From the NCBI GenBank assembly GCA_963978905.1, contig OZ022258.1, positions 56,900,591 to 56,964,590 of the forward strand: 64,000 nucleotides of DNA, read 5' to 3'. Below the pieces are notes generated by a model. That model saw only the letters and a program-made list of their open reading frames with translations, had not been told where the DNA came from and did not search any database. This DNA is from Trichostrongylus colubriformis. Lineage: Eukaryota > Nematoda > Chromadorea > Rhabditida > Trichostrongylidae. Positions within the stretch are counted from its first letter, which is position 1, and each line of letters begins with the position of its first letter. Both the position numbers and the translations under genes were made by a program. Below, in pieces: positions 12,159-23,323 of the stretch.

Positions 12159-14500
12159 GCTATGCTATATCTAATTTGTATCAACTTGTCCGAGGATAAG
12201 CTTAAATGGAAAGATTGCTAACGGGCTAAGCCCGTTTCCTTCCTGGAGTGCGCCACGCTTCCGACTATTGTTTAGATGCGTAGAGTCATTCAAATGCGTA
12301 TACGATCCGAAGAATAACACACGAAGGGCAATCTCATGTACAAGTCACTGTTGCTATTCTTTCACATGCAATTTGACATCAAGATCAAGTATTGGTTGAG
12401 ACATCGTTTTGGGGCTCTTATCTGGGCTGACAATTGTGAGATCGTACTTCGACAGCATCCGGTAGCACTCCCAATATATCACTACTTTTAGCTTTTTTTA
12501 ATTTTTGGAGTAGGTTTTTAGAGAAGTGGTCAGTTTTAGCTTGAAGCTCACTCTGGAAAATAGATGCTCTCGCATTTCCAAACATTCTCTTGTGTTTGGC
12601 AACATGCCACTGGGAAAGTAGTCCGGATTACCCTTCTCTTGATGGAAAGGTCATCCGCTTCGAGAACCAGCGGTGGGAAAAGGGTCCGATTTCTTAGGTC
12701 TCTGGTCATTTCCTTCCGTTTTTTCTTCTTCATCGTATTACTAGTCACCTCGACTTTCATATTCACTACATTTTCACGGTTCGTCCGAACTTCCCCTATC
12801 CCTGCCTTTAAAAGCACTGACAGGGGTAATGCGGTAATAAGGAATCCCAAAAGGAGTCATTCACTGAAAAGTTATGAGCCTGAGAGGCCTATGTATGGCG
12901 AAATCCCTCGCAGAAGGCGTCCCCTTGAGCTGTGGTGGAAGCGCCGTATAAGGCCAAGCCGCCAGCCCGCCTCCTAGGATTGACTTTGCCGAAGAACAAC
13001 AACACAAACAACACCTTCAGTATCAGTCACGAGAAGTGGGTAGGGGAGAGTCACCAGTCATCGAAGTGGGTTCAGAGGGTGGGAAGGTCGTATATCTCAA
13101 AAATTTTCCTCATCGCAATAGGGGGTGACTGCGTTCACAGACAGCGAGGCAGAGTGGCACGGGGTGGTGCATAGACGACGCATACAACGAGACAGAGTGA
13201 CACTGGAGGAGACGAAGAGACACGTAGCCACAGTTTGCCGCCGGCACCGCAAACTATGAACGCGGCCTACTGAGGCGACATTAATGCGAGCAAGTGTTGC
13301 TTATGTAGGATCGATCATGTAACTAATATCAATCAATCATACCTCTGAGTTTCTGACTAACGATGACAACTATGAAGAGGATAAGCTCCACTAATACCAG
13401 TAAAGTCTAAAACAAAATTATTTTCAGTACTATCGGATTTGAAATATGTATAGTGACGGCAAGGTTTGCTTAATTAGTAACGGAAGGGGTACGCTAATTC
13501 ATGGATCTAATATCTATGACTACCACAAACTCCCTCCCATTGGGGAGTGCTCAGTAACTACATAACTTGGCTGTTTACACGAGGAAGTGCAGATTATAAT
13601 GTTTTCATTATCCACGGTTCTATACAACCATATTTTTTATTTATTTTTTTATTTATTTTTATTTATTTTTTTTGTTCATGTATTTTTTAGCCTCTGCAAT
13701 TTGAAATAGCAGAGCACATCGCCAAAATACTTTTGCTATGGGTTCAAGAGCTACTCTGCACTACTGTGACTACATATCTGATTTTCTGGTCATTGATATC
13801 ACACTGTCAGGTGAAAGGGGCAAATATTGAAATATTGAGCGCCATGAATTCAGCCTTCTCCCAGAATCTTGGGGAAACTTGTCAGCCCAACACAGTCTGA
13901 GTCGGTGTTTCTCAACTGGGAAATTCTGGTCCTGTCTTAAAGGCTTGAAGATGTTCGAATCGATTTATCAAACCAATATTCCATCTCGTGAACCGTGTGA
14001 GTTTCAAATGCGATTTCTCTATTACCCTACCTCACCCATCTTCTATGTATTTGTCATTCTTTCAAAAGTATACAACATTCAGTACATCAACAACCAAAAC
14101 ACGCTAAACCCAATTATATCAAATTTCTCGAATTACTGCCACTTAGCAGCTAAATTCAGATTGATGATTAAATTAATATTTTCGAACCAACTTGCAATCC
14201 CAAATAAAGAAACATCGTAGAGGACATCAGATAACGAACGTCAATGCATTTGGCCACATTACTAACGACGTTCAACGGAACCGCACATAGCACCAACATT
14301 CTCGCCATTCCTGCTGTAATTGGAAATAAGAGTTAAAGGGTAAGGTGTGAATAAAAAACATGATTGCATAAAATGTGGAAAAGATGAATACCAGTTGGTC
14401 TTACTCCGAAATTTCTGCATAATATGCAACCTTTTTTGCTGAAAACTGTAATCGCAGTTGTTACAAGTATGCTGAGTTATGGGCAGAAAAGTTTTGGTCT
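12159..14500. other. Intergenic with repeats; no gene recognised
   Basis: Contains a degenerate family A MITE at about 13120-13267 and a (TTTA)n/poly-T tract at about 13629-13675. Open frames here are short and show no domain. Confidence 0.4.
13120..13267. mobile_element. Family A MITE, degenerate left end
   Basis: The right end CGCAAACTATGAACGCGGCC is intact; the left end keeps only TGCGTTCACAGACAGCGAGG. The interior (GGCAGAGTGGCACGGGG and ACGAGACAGAGTG) is shared with the copy at 53612-53783. Confidence 0.7.
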
Positions 14501-14514
14501 CGGACGGGACTCGA

Positions 14515-14640
14515 ACCCACACTCCATGCTTTCCGGGCACATGGGCTAATTTAAAGGAAAAAGGGGTCTCGGTAGTGTAATGGATTAGCAGATATGCCCA
14601 AAAAGCATGAAATGCCTGTCCGAGTTCCACCCGAGATCGA
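14515..14640. repeat. Back-to-back tRNA-like fragments
   Basis: On the plus strand 14567-14633 reads like a degenerate tRNA: TCTCGG acceptor-like start, GTGTAATGGATTAGCAG A-box-like, GAGTTCCACCC B-box-like, ending CCGAGA, which pairs with the start. Just left of it, on the minus strand, is a second half-copy with GGTTCGAGTCCCGTCCGAGA. It sits directly outside the foldback that starts at 14661. Probably a SINE or tRNA pseudogene pair. Confidence 0.5.
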
Positions 14641-14660
14641 TGCTTTTGCCCAACTCAACA

Positions 14661-17213
14661 TACAATACCGCTCACATTTTTTGAAAAATCGACGGTGGTC
14701 GACGGATTAAACGGCACAAACCGTCGCACAGTCATAACTTCGTTAAAAATGAGTAAAATGGGGAACAATCAGGAGCATTAGATTTGTCTCGATGCGACGA
14801 ATTCAACGACCTATAGGATGTCGAATTTTGATAAGTAGGTCACCAGCTTCTCGGTAAAAGCTGCAAAGATTTTCTTTTTTTTACCCTCAGGCAAGACTCC
14901 GACTTTTTTCGGCTTACATTCACATGCTCATTTGTTGCTCGCCCACGTTCTGCACAAACATCATTTTTTAGTGAGTTATCTGCATGTTCCAGGATACTTT
15001 TCAGCACCAAATTCCACGACATTTTCGAGAATTTTTAAGCTCATTTCGTCAGAATCGGTGGACAAATTGAGAAGATAACTTACCTATCACAAAGTACTCG
15101 CTACGTACAGCAAGAACTATCTTGATTCCGAACTGCAGGCAAGCGCTTCTTCTGTGATGAAGCTTCAAACATCGGTAAACGGCGTACTTTGAACTCCAAA
15201 CAATTTCTCTTCTCTTTCCTAAAATAACATTTTGATCAATGAAAATAGCATGGAGTTTTCGAATACGGCATCCTACACTTCCACAAAACGAAAGCGGCAT
15301 TCAAACAGTGCACAGAATCATGGATTTAAAAAGAGTGTTAATTGCACATGAAAGTATGAATATGGATAAAAACCAATTAATTTCAGACGAGACCTATACT
15401 GCCGCATTCAGTGTCGAAAAAAACTCTTCATTGGTGTAAAGATCATTTCACTGCGAAAGTTTTGAGCTTTTACCATTTATCTTGCATTCTTTTCAAGCGT
15501 TGTCGACTCCAACGCCGCTTGCTGACCTCTTAATTACTCTGCGGCGCTCAGCACAGATGAGGTCGCCTGTGTCTCGCGGTGTTATCACATCACATCAATG
15601 CACACTATTGGCCCTCAAAACCGCTTACTGTTCTTACTCAGTGACCCCAGTCCCCTTCTTTTCAGTGTATGGCTTGACCCCTTGAACTTGAACCACTGAC
15701 CAATTTAAATGAATTTCTTAAAACAACTTTTTAATTTCTTCTCCTTTTTACTGGACTTTTAACAGTTCACCGTAGATCAGTGGTTATGATTTCTAGTTTG
15801 TGTATTCACCAATTGAATAAATAATTTCTGTATTGTGTGCACTGATACCAGAAATACGATGATGTAGAACAGTTTACGTGATAATTCCGCAGCGCACTTG
15901 TTCTAACGTGTCAGTCATCCAACTGATTATTGAAATCAACTGTGACAGTTTCCAGATTGCCAACAATTCAGTCCGTTATTACTAGGCTCGGGAACGGAGC
16001 TGCCTTATCAACCGGTTGGATGGCGCAGGCCGAGTGACCGCTGTTCGCGGGCACTCTGAATTGATATTCGTAGGGGTTCGAATCCTGCATGCAACGTTTA
16101 CAAACGTGTGTTCGCGATTAGTTGTGTGCTCCTGCGATCTTCCGACCGGTTATTATAACAGAACTGCGGATCAGTCCCTTCGGTTCGAAGGAACTGGCCC
16201 TCCTGTCCCCTGAAAAGAAAGGGACTGGGGGGATCACTGAGTAGGAATAGTAAGCGGTTTCGAAGGTTAGTAGTGTGCATTGATTTGATGTGATAATACC
16301 GCGAGGCACTGACCTCATCTGTCCTGCGCGCCGCAGAGTAATTAAGAGGTCAGCAAGCGGCGTTGGAGTCGACAACGCTTGAAAAGAATGCAACATAAAT
16401 GGTAAAAGTTCAAAACTTTCGCAGTGAAATGATCTTTACACCAATGAAGAGCTTTTCTGACACTGAATGCGGTAGTATAGGTTTCGTCTGAAATTAATTG
16501 GTTTTTATCCATATTCATACTTTCATGTGCAATTAACACTCTTTTTAAATCCATGATTCTGTGCACTGTTTGAATGCCGCTTTCGTTTTGTGGAAGTGTA
16601 GGATGCCGTATTCGAAAACTCCATGCTATTTTCATTGATCAAAATGTTATTTTAGGAAAGAGAAGAGAAATTGTTTGGAGTTCAAAGTACGCCGTTTACC
16701 GATGTTTGAAGCTTCATCACAGAAGAAGCGCTTGCCTGCAGTTCGGAATCAAGATAGTTCTTGCTGTACGTAGCGAGTACTTTGTGATAGGTAAGTTATC
16801 TTCTCAATTTGTCCACCGATTCTGACGAAATGAGCTTAAAAATTCTCGAAAATGTCGTGGAATTTGGTGCTGAAAAGTATCCTGGAACATGCAGATAACT
16901 CACTAAAAAATGATGTTTGTGCAGAACGTGGGCGAGCAACAAATGAACATGTGAATGTAAGCCGAAAAAAGTCGGAGTCTTGCCTGAGGGTAAAAAAAAG
17001 GAAGTCTTTGCAGCTTTGAGCGAGAAGCTGGTGACCTACTTATCAAAATTCGACATCCTATAGGTCGTTGAATTCGTCGCATCGAGACGAATCTAATGCT
17101 CCTGATTTTTTCCCATTTTATTCATTTTTAACGAAGTTATGACTGTGCGACGGTCTGTGTCGTTTAATTCGTCGAGCACCGTCGATTTTTCAAAAAATGT
17201 GAGCGGTATTGTA
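14661..17213. mobile_element. 2.55-kb foldback: two ~1-kb inverted arms around a ~540-bp spacer
   Basis: Left arm 14661-~15665 and right arm ~16207-17213 are highly similar reverse complements; both outer ends read TACAATACCGCTCACAT. The same 83-residue frame (starting MPLSFCGSVGCRIRKL) is present intact in both arms (15300-15049 minus, 16574-16825 plus). Smaller frames diverge by a few changes or a frameshift. The spacer carries a tRNA-like sequence. No transposase was recognised. It could be a Foldback-type element, a recent inverted duplication of a small gene, or an assembly palindrome. Confidence 0.85.
16005..16098 (+). repeat. tRNA-like sequence in the foldback spacer
   Basis: A-box-like GGATGGCGCAGGCCGAGTGA and a good B-box GGGGTTCGAATCCTGC sit at tRNA spacing. 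Stem pairing is incomplete, so this is more likely a tRNA-derived repeat than a working Ser/Leu-type tRNA. Confidence 0.45.
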
Positions 17214-17506
17214 CTTTCAACAACTTTTGCATCGCGGGCTGCGGCGAAAATCAGCAGCTATCAAAAATCAAAGTTAAATTCGCAGTATTCCACACGAAAA
17301 GCAATTTCTGATGCAGCTCAGCAGAATGATGAGAGTAATGCATGGCACCACCAGATGCCATTTCGGGATGTGCCACACACCCAAATTTCATTGAGACTCG
17401 TAGGGGTGTTTGCCATGAGACAGCTCTGCCTATACACTGATTTGCGAAAACTGGCTGATGAACGAATCAGCATTTCTGAATTTCCAGACAGTCTTACACC
17501 TCCTAG

Positions 17507-17653
17507 CGCCGCCGTCAGACTATGCCATTTTGCGATTCTGCGATTTTGCAGTGTCGCACATTCACACGCGAAGTTGCGGCATTCTACAGTCTCAAGAAAG
17601 TAGTACCGCGTGCGAAAGTGCGACGATGCAAAATCGCAAAGTCTGACGGCGGC
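17507..17653. mobile_element. Family B MITE (GCCGCCGTCAGACTTTGCG termini)
   Basis: Left end GCCGCCGTCAGACTATGCC and right end CGCAAAGTCTGACGGCGGC are inverted repeats. The interior also contains repeated TTTGCGATT / AATCGCAAA blocks. Related copies lie at 20823, 26610 and 29157. Confidence 0.75.
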
Positions 17654-19650
17654 TTAACCGAACTTGAGGGTATTGAAGGGGTACTTGATCATAGGCGGAA
17701 TGAAGATTTGACCTTCCCGGCATACATTGGTACTGGCTCACGGGTCAATACATCTCTGCATTCTTGGCGGTTAATTGGCAACAAGTGAACTTTCCATTTT
17801 CTTTTTTTTAATGTTTAGCAACCAGTTTTTGTCTCTCTCCTTTGCACTACGGCAGTAATTGCCTCATTGCCGATCGATCCATGAACCTTCAGAATCTTTA
17901 ATGGCATAGAGTTCCGAAACGTCCGCTGAATGATGTTCCAAATAGATTGCTTGTATCACATGGTGGTGGCCATCTTCTCCATTGTTAACACTATCATTGT
18001 TCCACTGATGTCTGTTCACTCAATAATAACCTTGTAGAATCACGGTTATCCCCCTTCTTGGTGCAGCTCTGCGTGTGAAGTGTGGATATGGATTCGCGTC
18101 TTAGGCCGCTGCATCTGAATCCACATCACAGCACGGTGAATTAGCCAGTAGAAGGGCACAAGGCCACGAGGAAATAGCTGCATCTCATGGTTCCTCATGA
18201 TATCATTCAACGAGAACTGACTCAACGGCTCACTTTCACGCGAGAATCCGTACGAGACCACATGCCAAAAGGCCTTATATTCAACAATTTCGGGGCTTCT
18301 CGCAGATTTTTCTCTGCTGTCGTATTTCTCGGCACCTCTAATTTCATAAACCAGCGCTTTAACCTATTCAAGGTAATCCTGGAATGTGCCTTTCACCACT
18401 TTTGCCCTACCCTTTCTTCTATGTCCACATAATGCCCAGTTCCCTCCAGTTTGTCACCATCCGTTTAAGTATCTTCTGACGTCAGTTGTCAACGCCATCT
18501 ACATATGTCTGTCTGCGTTTTCCCACGTCTTTTTGAACTCTACATCTTCGTGGTTTCTTATGATCTCTCTTATCATGACCGTCCTAAGACCGGCTTTCTA
18601 TTTTGACGGCGATGTCCACGTGCATGCTCTCAAATCTTTCGAACTTACTGTATTAGATCAATTTGTATTGTATTTCGAAAGGAAGTAATTCTTTGTATTT
18701 CCGTACTGGAGACTGGCAATTGATTTGGAAGTAAATTAATCCTGACGAATCGTGGCCCCAGCAAAATGCCATCACATTCCGTTGTGACTGTACTTAGAAC
18801 CCTTGCGTTCCTGGGCTTCTGAACCCCCTAGGGTTCACCAGTCGCTCTATGCACCATTTCTAGCATCATGCAGCTTTCAATACTCAATCCGTAAACTGTC
18901 TTGCAAGAGATTGGTTTGTAATAGGTGGACCTCGAGCGGTATATTCCATGTGCTCTACTGACATTGATTGTCATCTTCCTTGATCGGGTACGGCTGGGGG
19001 CACTTGCCTCCTTGAGCTGTCATTTTCTTCCCCTCCACGTACGTTGCCGAATCTACGCAAAAGTCCTTCTTCCTTACTTCTGACTCCCTTGCTCCTCTCA
19101 TTCGTGACGGTACTTCCAATTGGCGCTCTCATTCGAATTCGTACTTTTACAGCTTTTGGATTCTCCGGACCCCTCAGTTACCTGTGGCTACCTTTTCTGA
19201 AACGTCCTGTAAACCACAATGCTCGAAATTGTCAATCTCATCGCACACAACATATTCTTGTAATGGGCCGTCTATGGGTTCCTTCGATTGTTTAATTCAA
19301 CTCGACTTATATTATATGCTATATCTTTGAGAGTACTAAAAATAACTTTCACTGATCCCTTTACCTGGTAAGCTATTTTTACGATTATTATGTCGTACGG
19401 ATTGGCAAATTGGCATTCATGAGACCTGTCAAATGATATCGTTCGCCCTGTAGTACATGTGGCGCTCAGGCCAACAGAACATTTCATAACTCGGAGGAGG
19501 TTATGTAGTCAATGGGGACCACGTTCAAGAAAAATCGTGAATATAAAAGAATGATAAAGCGCTTGGCGTAAATCGATCCCTTCTACTTCCATTCAGATTG
19601 CGGGCCTGTGCATGCGATTTGGCCTATGCAGTGACTTGCGGGTGCCAACC
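17654..19650. other. Intergenic; no gene recognised
   Basis: Open frames are present but none has a domain, signal peptide or coherent splice structure. Confidence 0.35.
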
Positions 19651-19654
19651 AATG

Positions 19655-19808
19655 TAGGGGTCAGCGTTTCTGCTCCCAGACGAGTCTGGTACCATCTCAC
19701 CTACCCAGGTTGGCTTGGTTGGCTTAGGCAAGCACTGACGCGGGATTTGATCCCCGTATCATGAGATGGGGTGCACGCCACCTGTCACTACACCACCTCC
19801 GCCCACTG
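19655..19808 (-). repeat. tRNA-derived SINE-like repeat (second copy)
   Basis: On the minus strand: GGAGGTGGTGTAGTGACAGG (A-box-like), then GGGGATCAAATCCCGCG (B-box-like), then a tail. It matches the head and the start of the tail of the repeat at 3672-3850. Confidence 0.6.
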
Positions 19809-20822
19809 TGACTATACTCACCCAAATATCAATGGAATCGTGCGAGTTTTTCGCGACAGAGTTGAGAAGCACAAAACTCGACGATACTGTGCATTCCAGA
19901 AAGACGGATTACTTTGAGCACGAAGGAATGAAAGCATTGATCGTTATGAACTGATAGTACCTTTACCCGCTAGCACGATCTCTTCTGATAAAATCGTAAA
20001 TATACTCGATCGCTGAAGGCAAATAACTCACGAACTCCTCCTGATCCAGTTGCCAAATACCACACTGTATAAAATTTACCCATTATCCATGCTATACTAG
20101 CAACTCCAGACAATGTTACCAAGGGATCCAGATAAGAGCTCTGCAATATAGGTTGATCTATAAAGAATGCAACACGGTTGTTAATGTGCTACTTTTCTTT
20201 GAGAACCTAACTTCAAGTGCTTTATGCAATGTTTGCTCCTCCGAAAGGAGGCGGGCTATGTTAGCGAAAGGGGCGGGCACTGTTAAAACGCAGCTGATGG
20301 AGAAGACGGCTCTTGTAAAGCCCAAAACCTCTCCTTTTCGTCGACGATTCCACTACCTAGTCTTACTGGACCCGTAGCTTTCATTTGGATAATCACTTTA
20401 GAATCTGCGAACGTTGCCTTAATTACTCACATTAACCCTACCACTCTCTTCAAACCTTCATTTGATACATTCAACGAGCTTCGACTTTCAAATTTCACAA
20501 TTACTCCGCAACCTACCAGAATTACCCCTAACGGTGTCTTTAAACAATACGACCGTGCCCTTTTTCCAACCCCATATACGATCCCCCTCACTCCATGCTT
20601 CATCATGTTCTCATTTGTCACCCAAGCCGTCCCCAGTTCTCGACCATATGCGGTCGTTGTCTTAAGACTTATAAATGGCTCCTATCACGATGGTATGCCA
20701 CTTTCTGTCTGAAAGAAGCCACCATTCTGCGCAAAGCAGGTCCAGGGAGGCCTGCCTCGTCACGTCTCCTGCCGGACCCCCTGCACTGCGCATAAGTCTG
20801 CTTTCATGTGACTCGCTCATAA

Positions 20823-20954
20823 GGCCGCCGTCATACTTTGCGATTTTGCGGCATCGCATTTTCGCACGCGATGCGACGGCCTTGAGATTGTGCAATGCCG
20901 CAACTTCGCGTGCGAAAGTACAAAATCGTAAAATCGCAAAGTCTGACGGCGGCC
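20823..20954. mobile_element. Family B MITE
   Basis: Begins TAA|GGCCGCCGTCATACTTTGCG and ends CGCAAAGTCTGACGGCGGCC. The interior is the usual TTTTGCGGCATCGCATTTTC / GAAAGTACAAAATCG hairpin. Flanked by TAA on the left and CTAA on the right. Confidence 0.8.
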
Positions 20955-22007
20955 CTAAGTGAGGTAAGCTAGCTCGCCAATACTAATGAAAGTGCAGGAG
21001 TAGATTTCCAGAGTCTCATAGCTGTGAGTATTATTGAAGAAGAGGTGAGCAGTTCTCTTTCCTATTATGGGACACGAGAACTTTCCATGTCGTTATGACA
21101 ATGAAGGGGAGGGGCATCTTATAAAAAGTTGCACATCTAAGCATCTTGAATGGGTCATTTGGAGGGGGAGGGGTCAAAGTCACTCTAAGTCTTAGTGGAG
21201 GAAGGAAGGTGTTCCCTTGCCCTTCTGGGATTAGGTAAAAATAACGTCCAATGTGGGATACCCCCCATTGCGACAGCACACACGAAGGTGATATTTGATC
21301 AATTTCGCAGGTTTCAGATGTACTCACCACGTTGGAACGGGGGTTTTCACTTTCGGAACAGCAGAAAAAGCACTCACCGACATCCTGCGATTGTAGTTGC
21401 AAGATAACTAACTTCACCGCTGATTGGCAACATCTCCATAACACCAGGTTTGATTTTTCATGTTTAAGTGCATGATTTTCCGGATTCCGGTCATGATTTA
21501 CGATAATGAGTGATAACACTTAGTCTCTTCCATGCTTTGGCTCGCTCAATCCTTCTATTACATAAACCATTTACTTAATGTGTCCGTTTCTCGCCATGTC
21601 TGTGTGTCTGTCGGTCTATCTGTCCGTCCGTACATGGATGATTGTGATAAGGAAGTTGTTAGAGAAAAAACCGCGCACGGGGTGAGCAGCTAGATAGCAT
21701 TCTTTCTTATACAAACGCCCGCTTAGTACAGCCGTAGCCGTTTTTGATGTGCTGTCGCCGTAATGGTTGCCAGACGAGAAGGAAGCTGCGCGAATGTGAA
21801 AGCTTCCAGAAGAACAGTACGTGCTGGACTAGGCCGGTTTAAGAGGGGAACGAGTACACTGAAGCGATTGCAACTTCCCCAGCAAGTCATGCTCGTATCA
21901 GATTGAAAGATGTTTATGTTTATGTTTGGATGGATGGCCTAACCTTGATCCGAAAGGGGTGTAGCGGTTTAGTACCATGTGGATACAGAATACATGGGCT
22001 ATATATA

Positions 22008-22013
22008 TTTATT
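22008..22013 (-). terminator. Polyadenylation signal AATAAA (minus strand)
   Basis: AATAAA on the minus strand about 160 bases past the stop at 22170. Plausible 3' end signal for the helical-protein gene. Confidence 0.4.
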
Positions 22014-22169
22014 ACTTATATAATTACATAAGAAGGGGGAATAAAGAGGAGGTGAAAAGGTGGCTGCCGGGAAAAGTGACTGGAACTATCGGCTGGCAGC
22101 AGTTTAAGTAGCCGCCTGCTAGCTCCGAAGTCGAGGTGTCGTCACATGATGACGAGTCTTGAGGATTGA

Positions 22170-22525
22170 TCAGCTGGAGGACCTGGCAAGTCCATACGTA
22201 TGGACTCGGAGCTCTATAAAAACAAAAATACGTGACCATAATAATACTTAACCAAAGATTTCAATAGACCAAAATCCATATTTTTTGCTCACTTACCTTT
22301 AGATCTTCCATTTGATTTAAGGACTTCCTTTGATGTTGTAAGTAATACATCAACGTTTCCCTTGATTTTTTCTTGCACCTTTTTGATGCTTTCTGCCAGA
22401 TGAGCAGCATCGGCCTCCGCCGCAGTCGTAAGGGCGCGCATCTTTTCTGGATAGCTCTTCGTTTCCTGGCAGCAACAGCCATCTAGGGTCCGGAAAAGCC
22501 CCTTCACGATTTCCGAATCTAGCGA
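22170..22525 (-). CDS. Unidentified helical protein, C-terminal two exons
   Basis: Exon at about 22525-22293, donor AAAG|GTAAGT, then terminal exon 22213-22170 in matching phase (acceptor TTTTATAG), ending with TGA. An AATAAA lies about 160 bases further on the minus strand (22013-22008), supporting a real 3' end. The visible protein has a Cys triplet (GCCCQE) followed by a ~45-residue Ala/Glu/Lys-rich stretch with heptad-like spacing (AESIKKVQEKIKGNVDVLL), so it is likely coiled coil. I do not recognise the family. Upstream exons between 22530 and 25230 could not be placed with confidence. Confidence 0.5.
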
Positions 22526-23026
22526 TTCAAAAAATATATATAATAATAATCAACGCTTTTTTCTCTTTTAAACAAATCAAACGACATACAGCAACGAAAA
22601 ATAGAAACTCACACGCGTCTCCAGCCACTCAGGTAGACAACTGAGTGATCCCTATGAACATTCGCTCCTCCCACACCATACATAATCCTAATTAATAACA
22701 GCGCCTGTTAAGATCACATAATGCCGGCACTTGTATGCCCTCCCACTGCGTGATCTCTTACATAGTCCACTAAAACCCATTTTGATATATCCCAAACAAA
22801 CAAATCCACGTGCCATGGATGCCCTTCGCGGCGCGATCACAGTTCCCAAGAAAAAAAATCATTACCCTCCATTTAAAAACTCTCCACAAACATTTTCCCC
22901 TATTACTAACGTGTACAGACTGTGTTGAACCTTATCAATACATCTACAATATTAACACATGAAGACCACACGGCGCGATCCTGACACTCGGCTTAGTCGG
23001 TCATCAGAGTGCGCGCAGAGGACAGG

Positions 23027-23143
23027 GCCTCGTTCACACTTTGCGAGCCTCGCTAGGAGTCTCTTTGTCTCCGTTCCTGCCCTCACCCATGTCACTCTGC
23101 CTTGCTGCCTGTGAACGCTGCCATGCAAAGTATGAACGCGGCC
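23027..23143. mobile_element. Family A MITE
   Basis: Left GGCCTCGTTCACACTTTGCG, right GCAAAGTATGAACGCGGCC, with the shared internal module (CACTCTGCCTTGCTGCCTG). It lies only about 107 bp from the perfect palindrome at 23250. Confidence 0.75.
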
Positions 23144-23249
23144 TGATGGGACACACCATCAGGGGAGTAACGTAGCGGAAACTCAGAACTGTTTAACTAA
23201 AAGGTTGCAGCAACGGATGGGCCCACTCGCATAAATATTTAATCGATAA

Positions 23250-23323
23250 GGCCGCTTTCATACTTTGCGCACCGACGCCGTCACGCGCGTGACGGCGTCG
23301 GTGCGCAAAGTATGAAAGCGGCC
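23250..23323. mobile_element. Family A MITE reduced to a perfect 74-bp palindrome
   Basis: The two 37-bp halves (23250-23286, 23287-23323) are exact reverse complements with no loop, starting GGCCGCTTTCATACTTTGCG. Flanked on both sides by a direct TAA (23247-23249 and 23324-23326), the clearest target-site duplication of the family. Confidence 0.9.
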
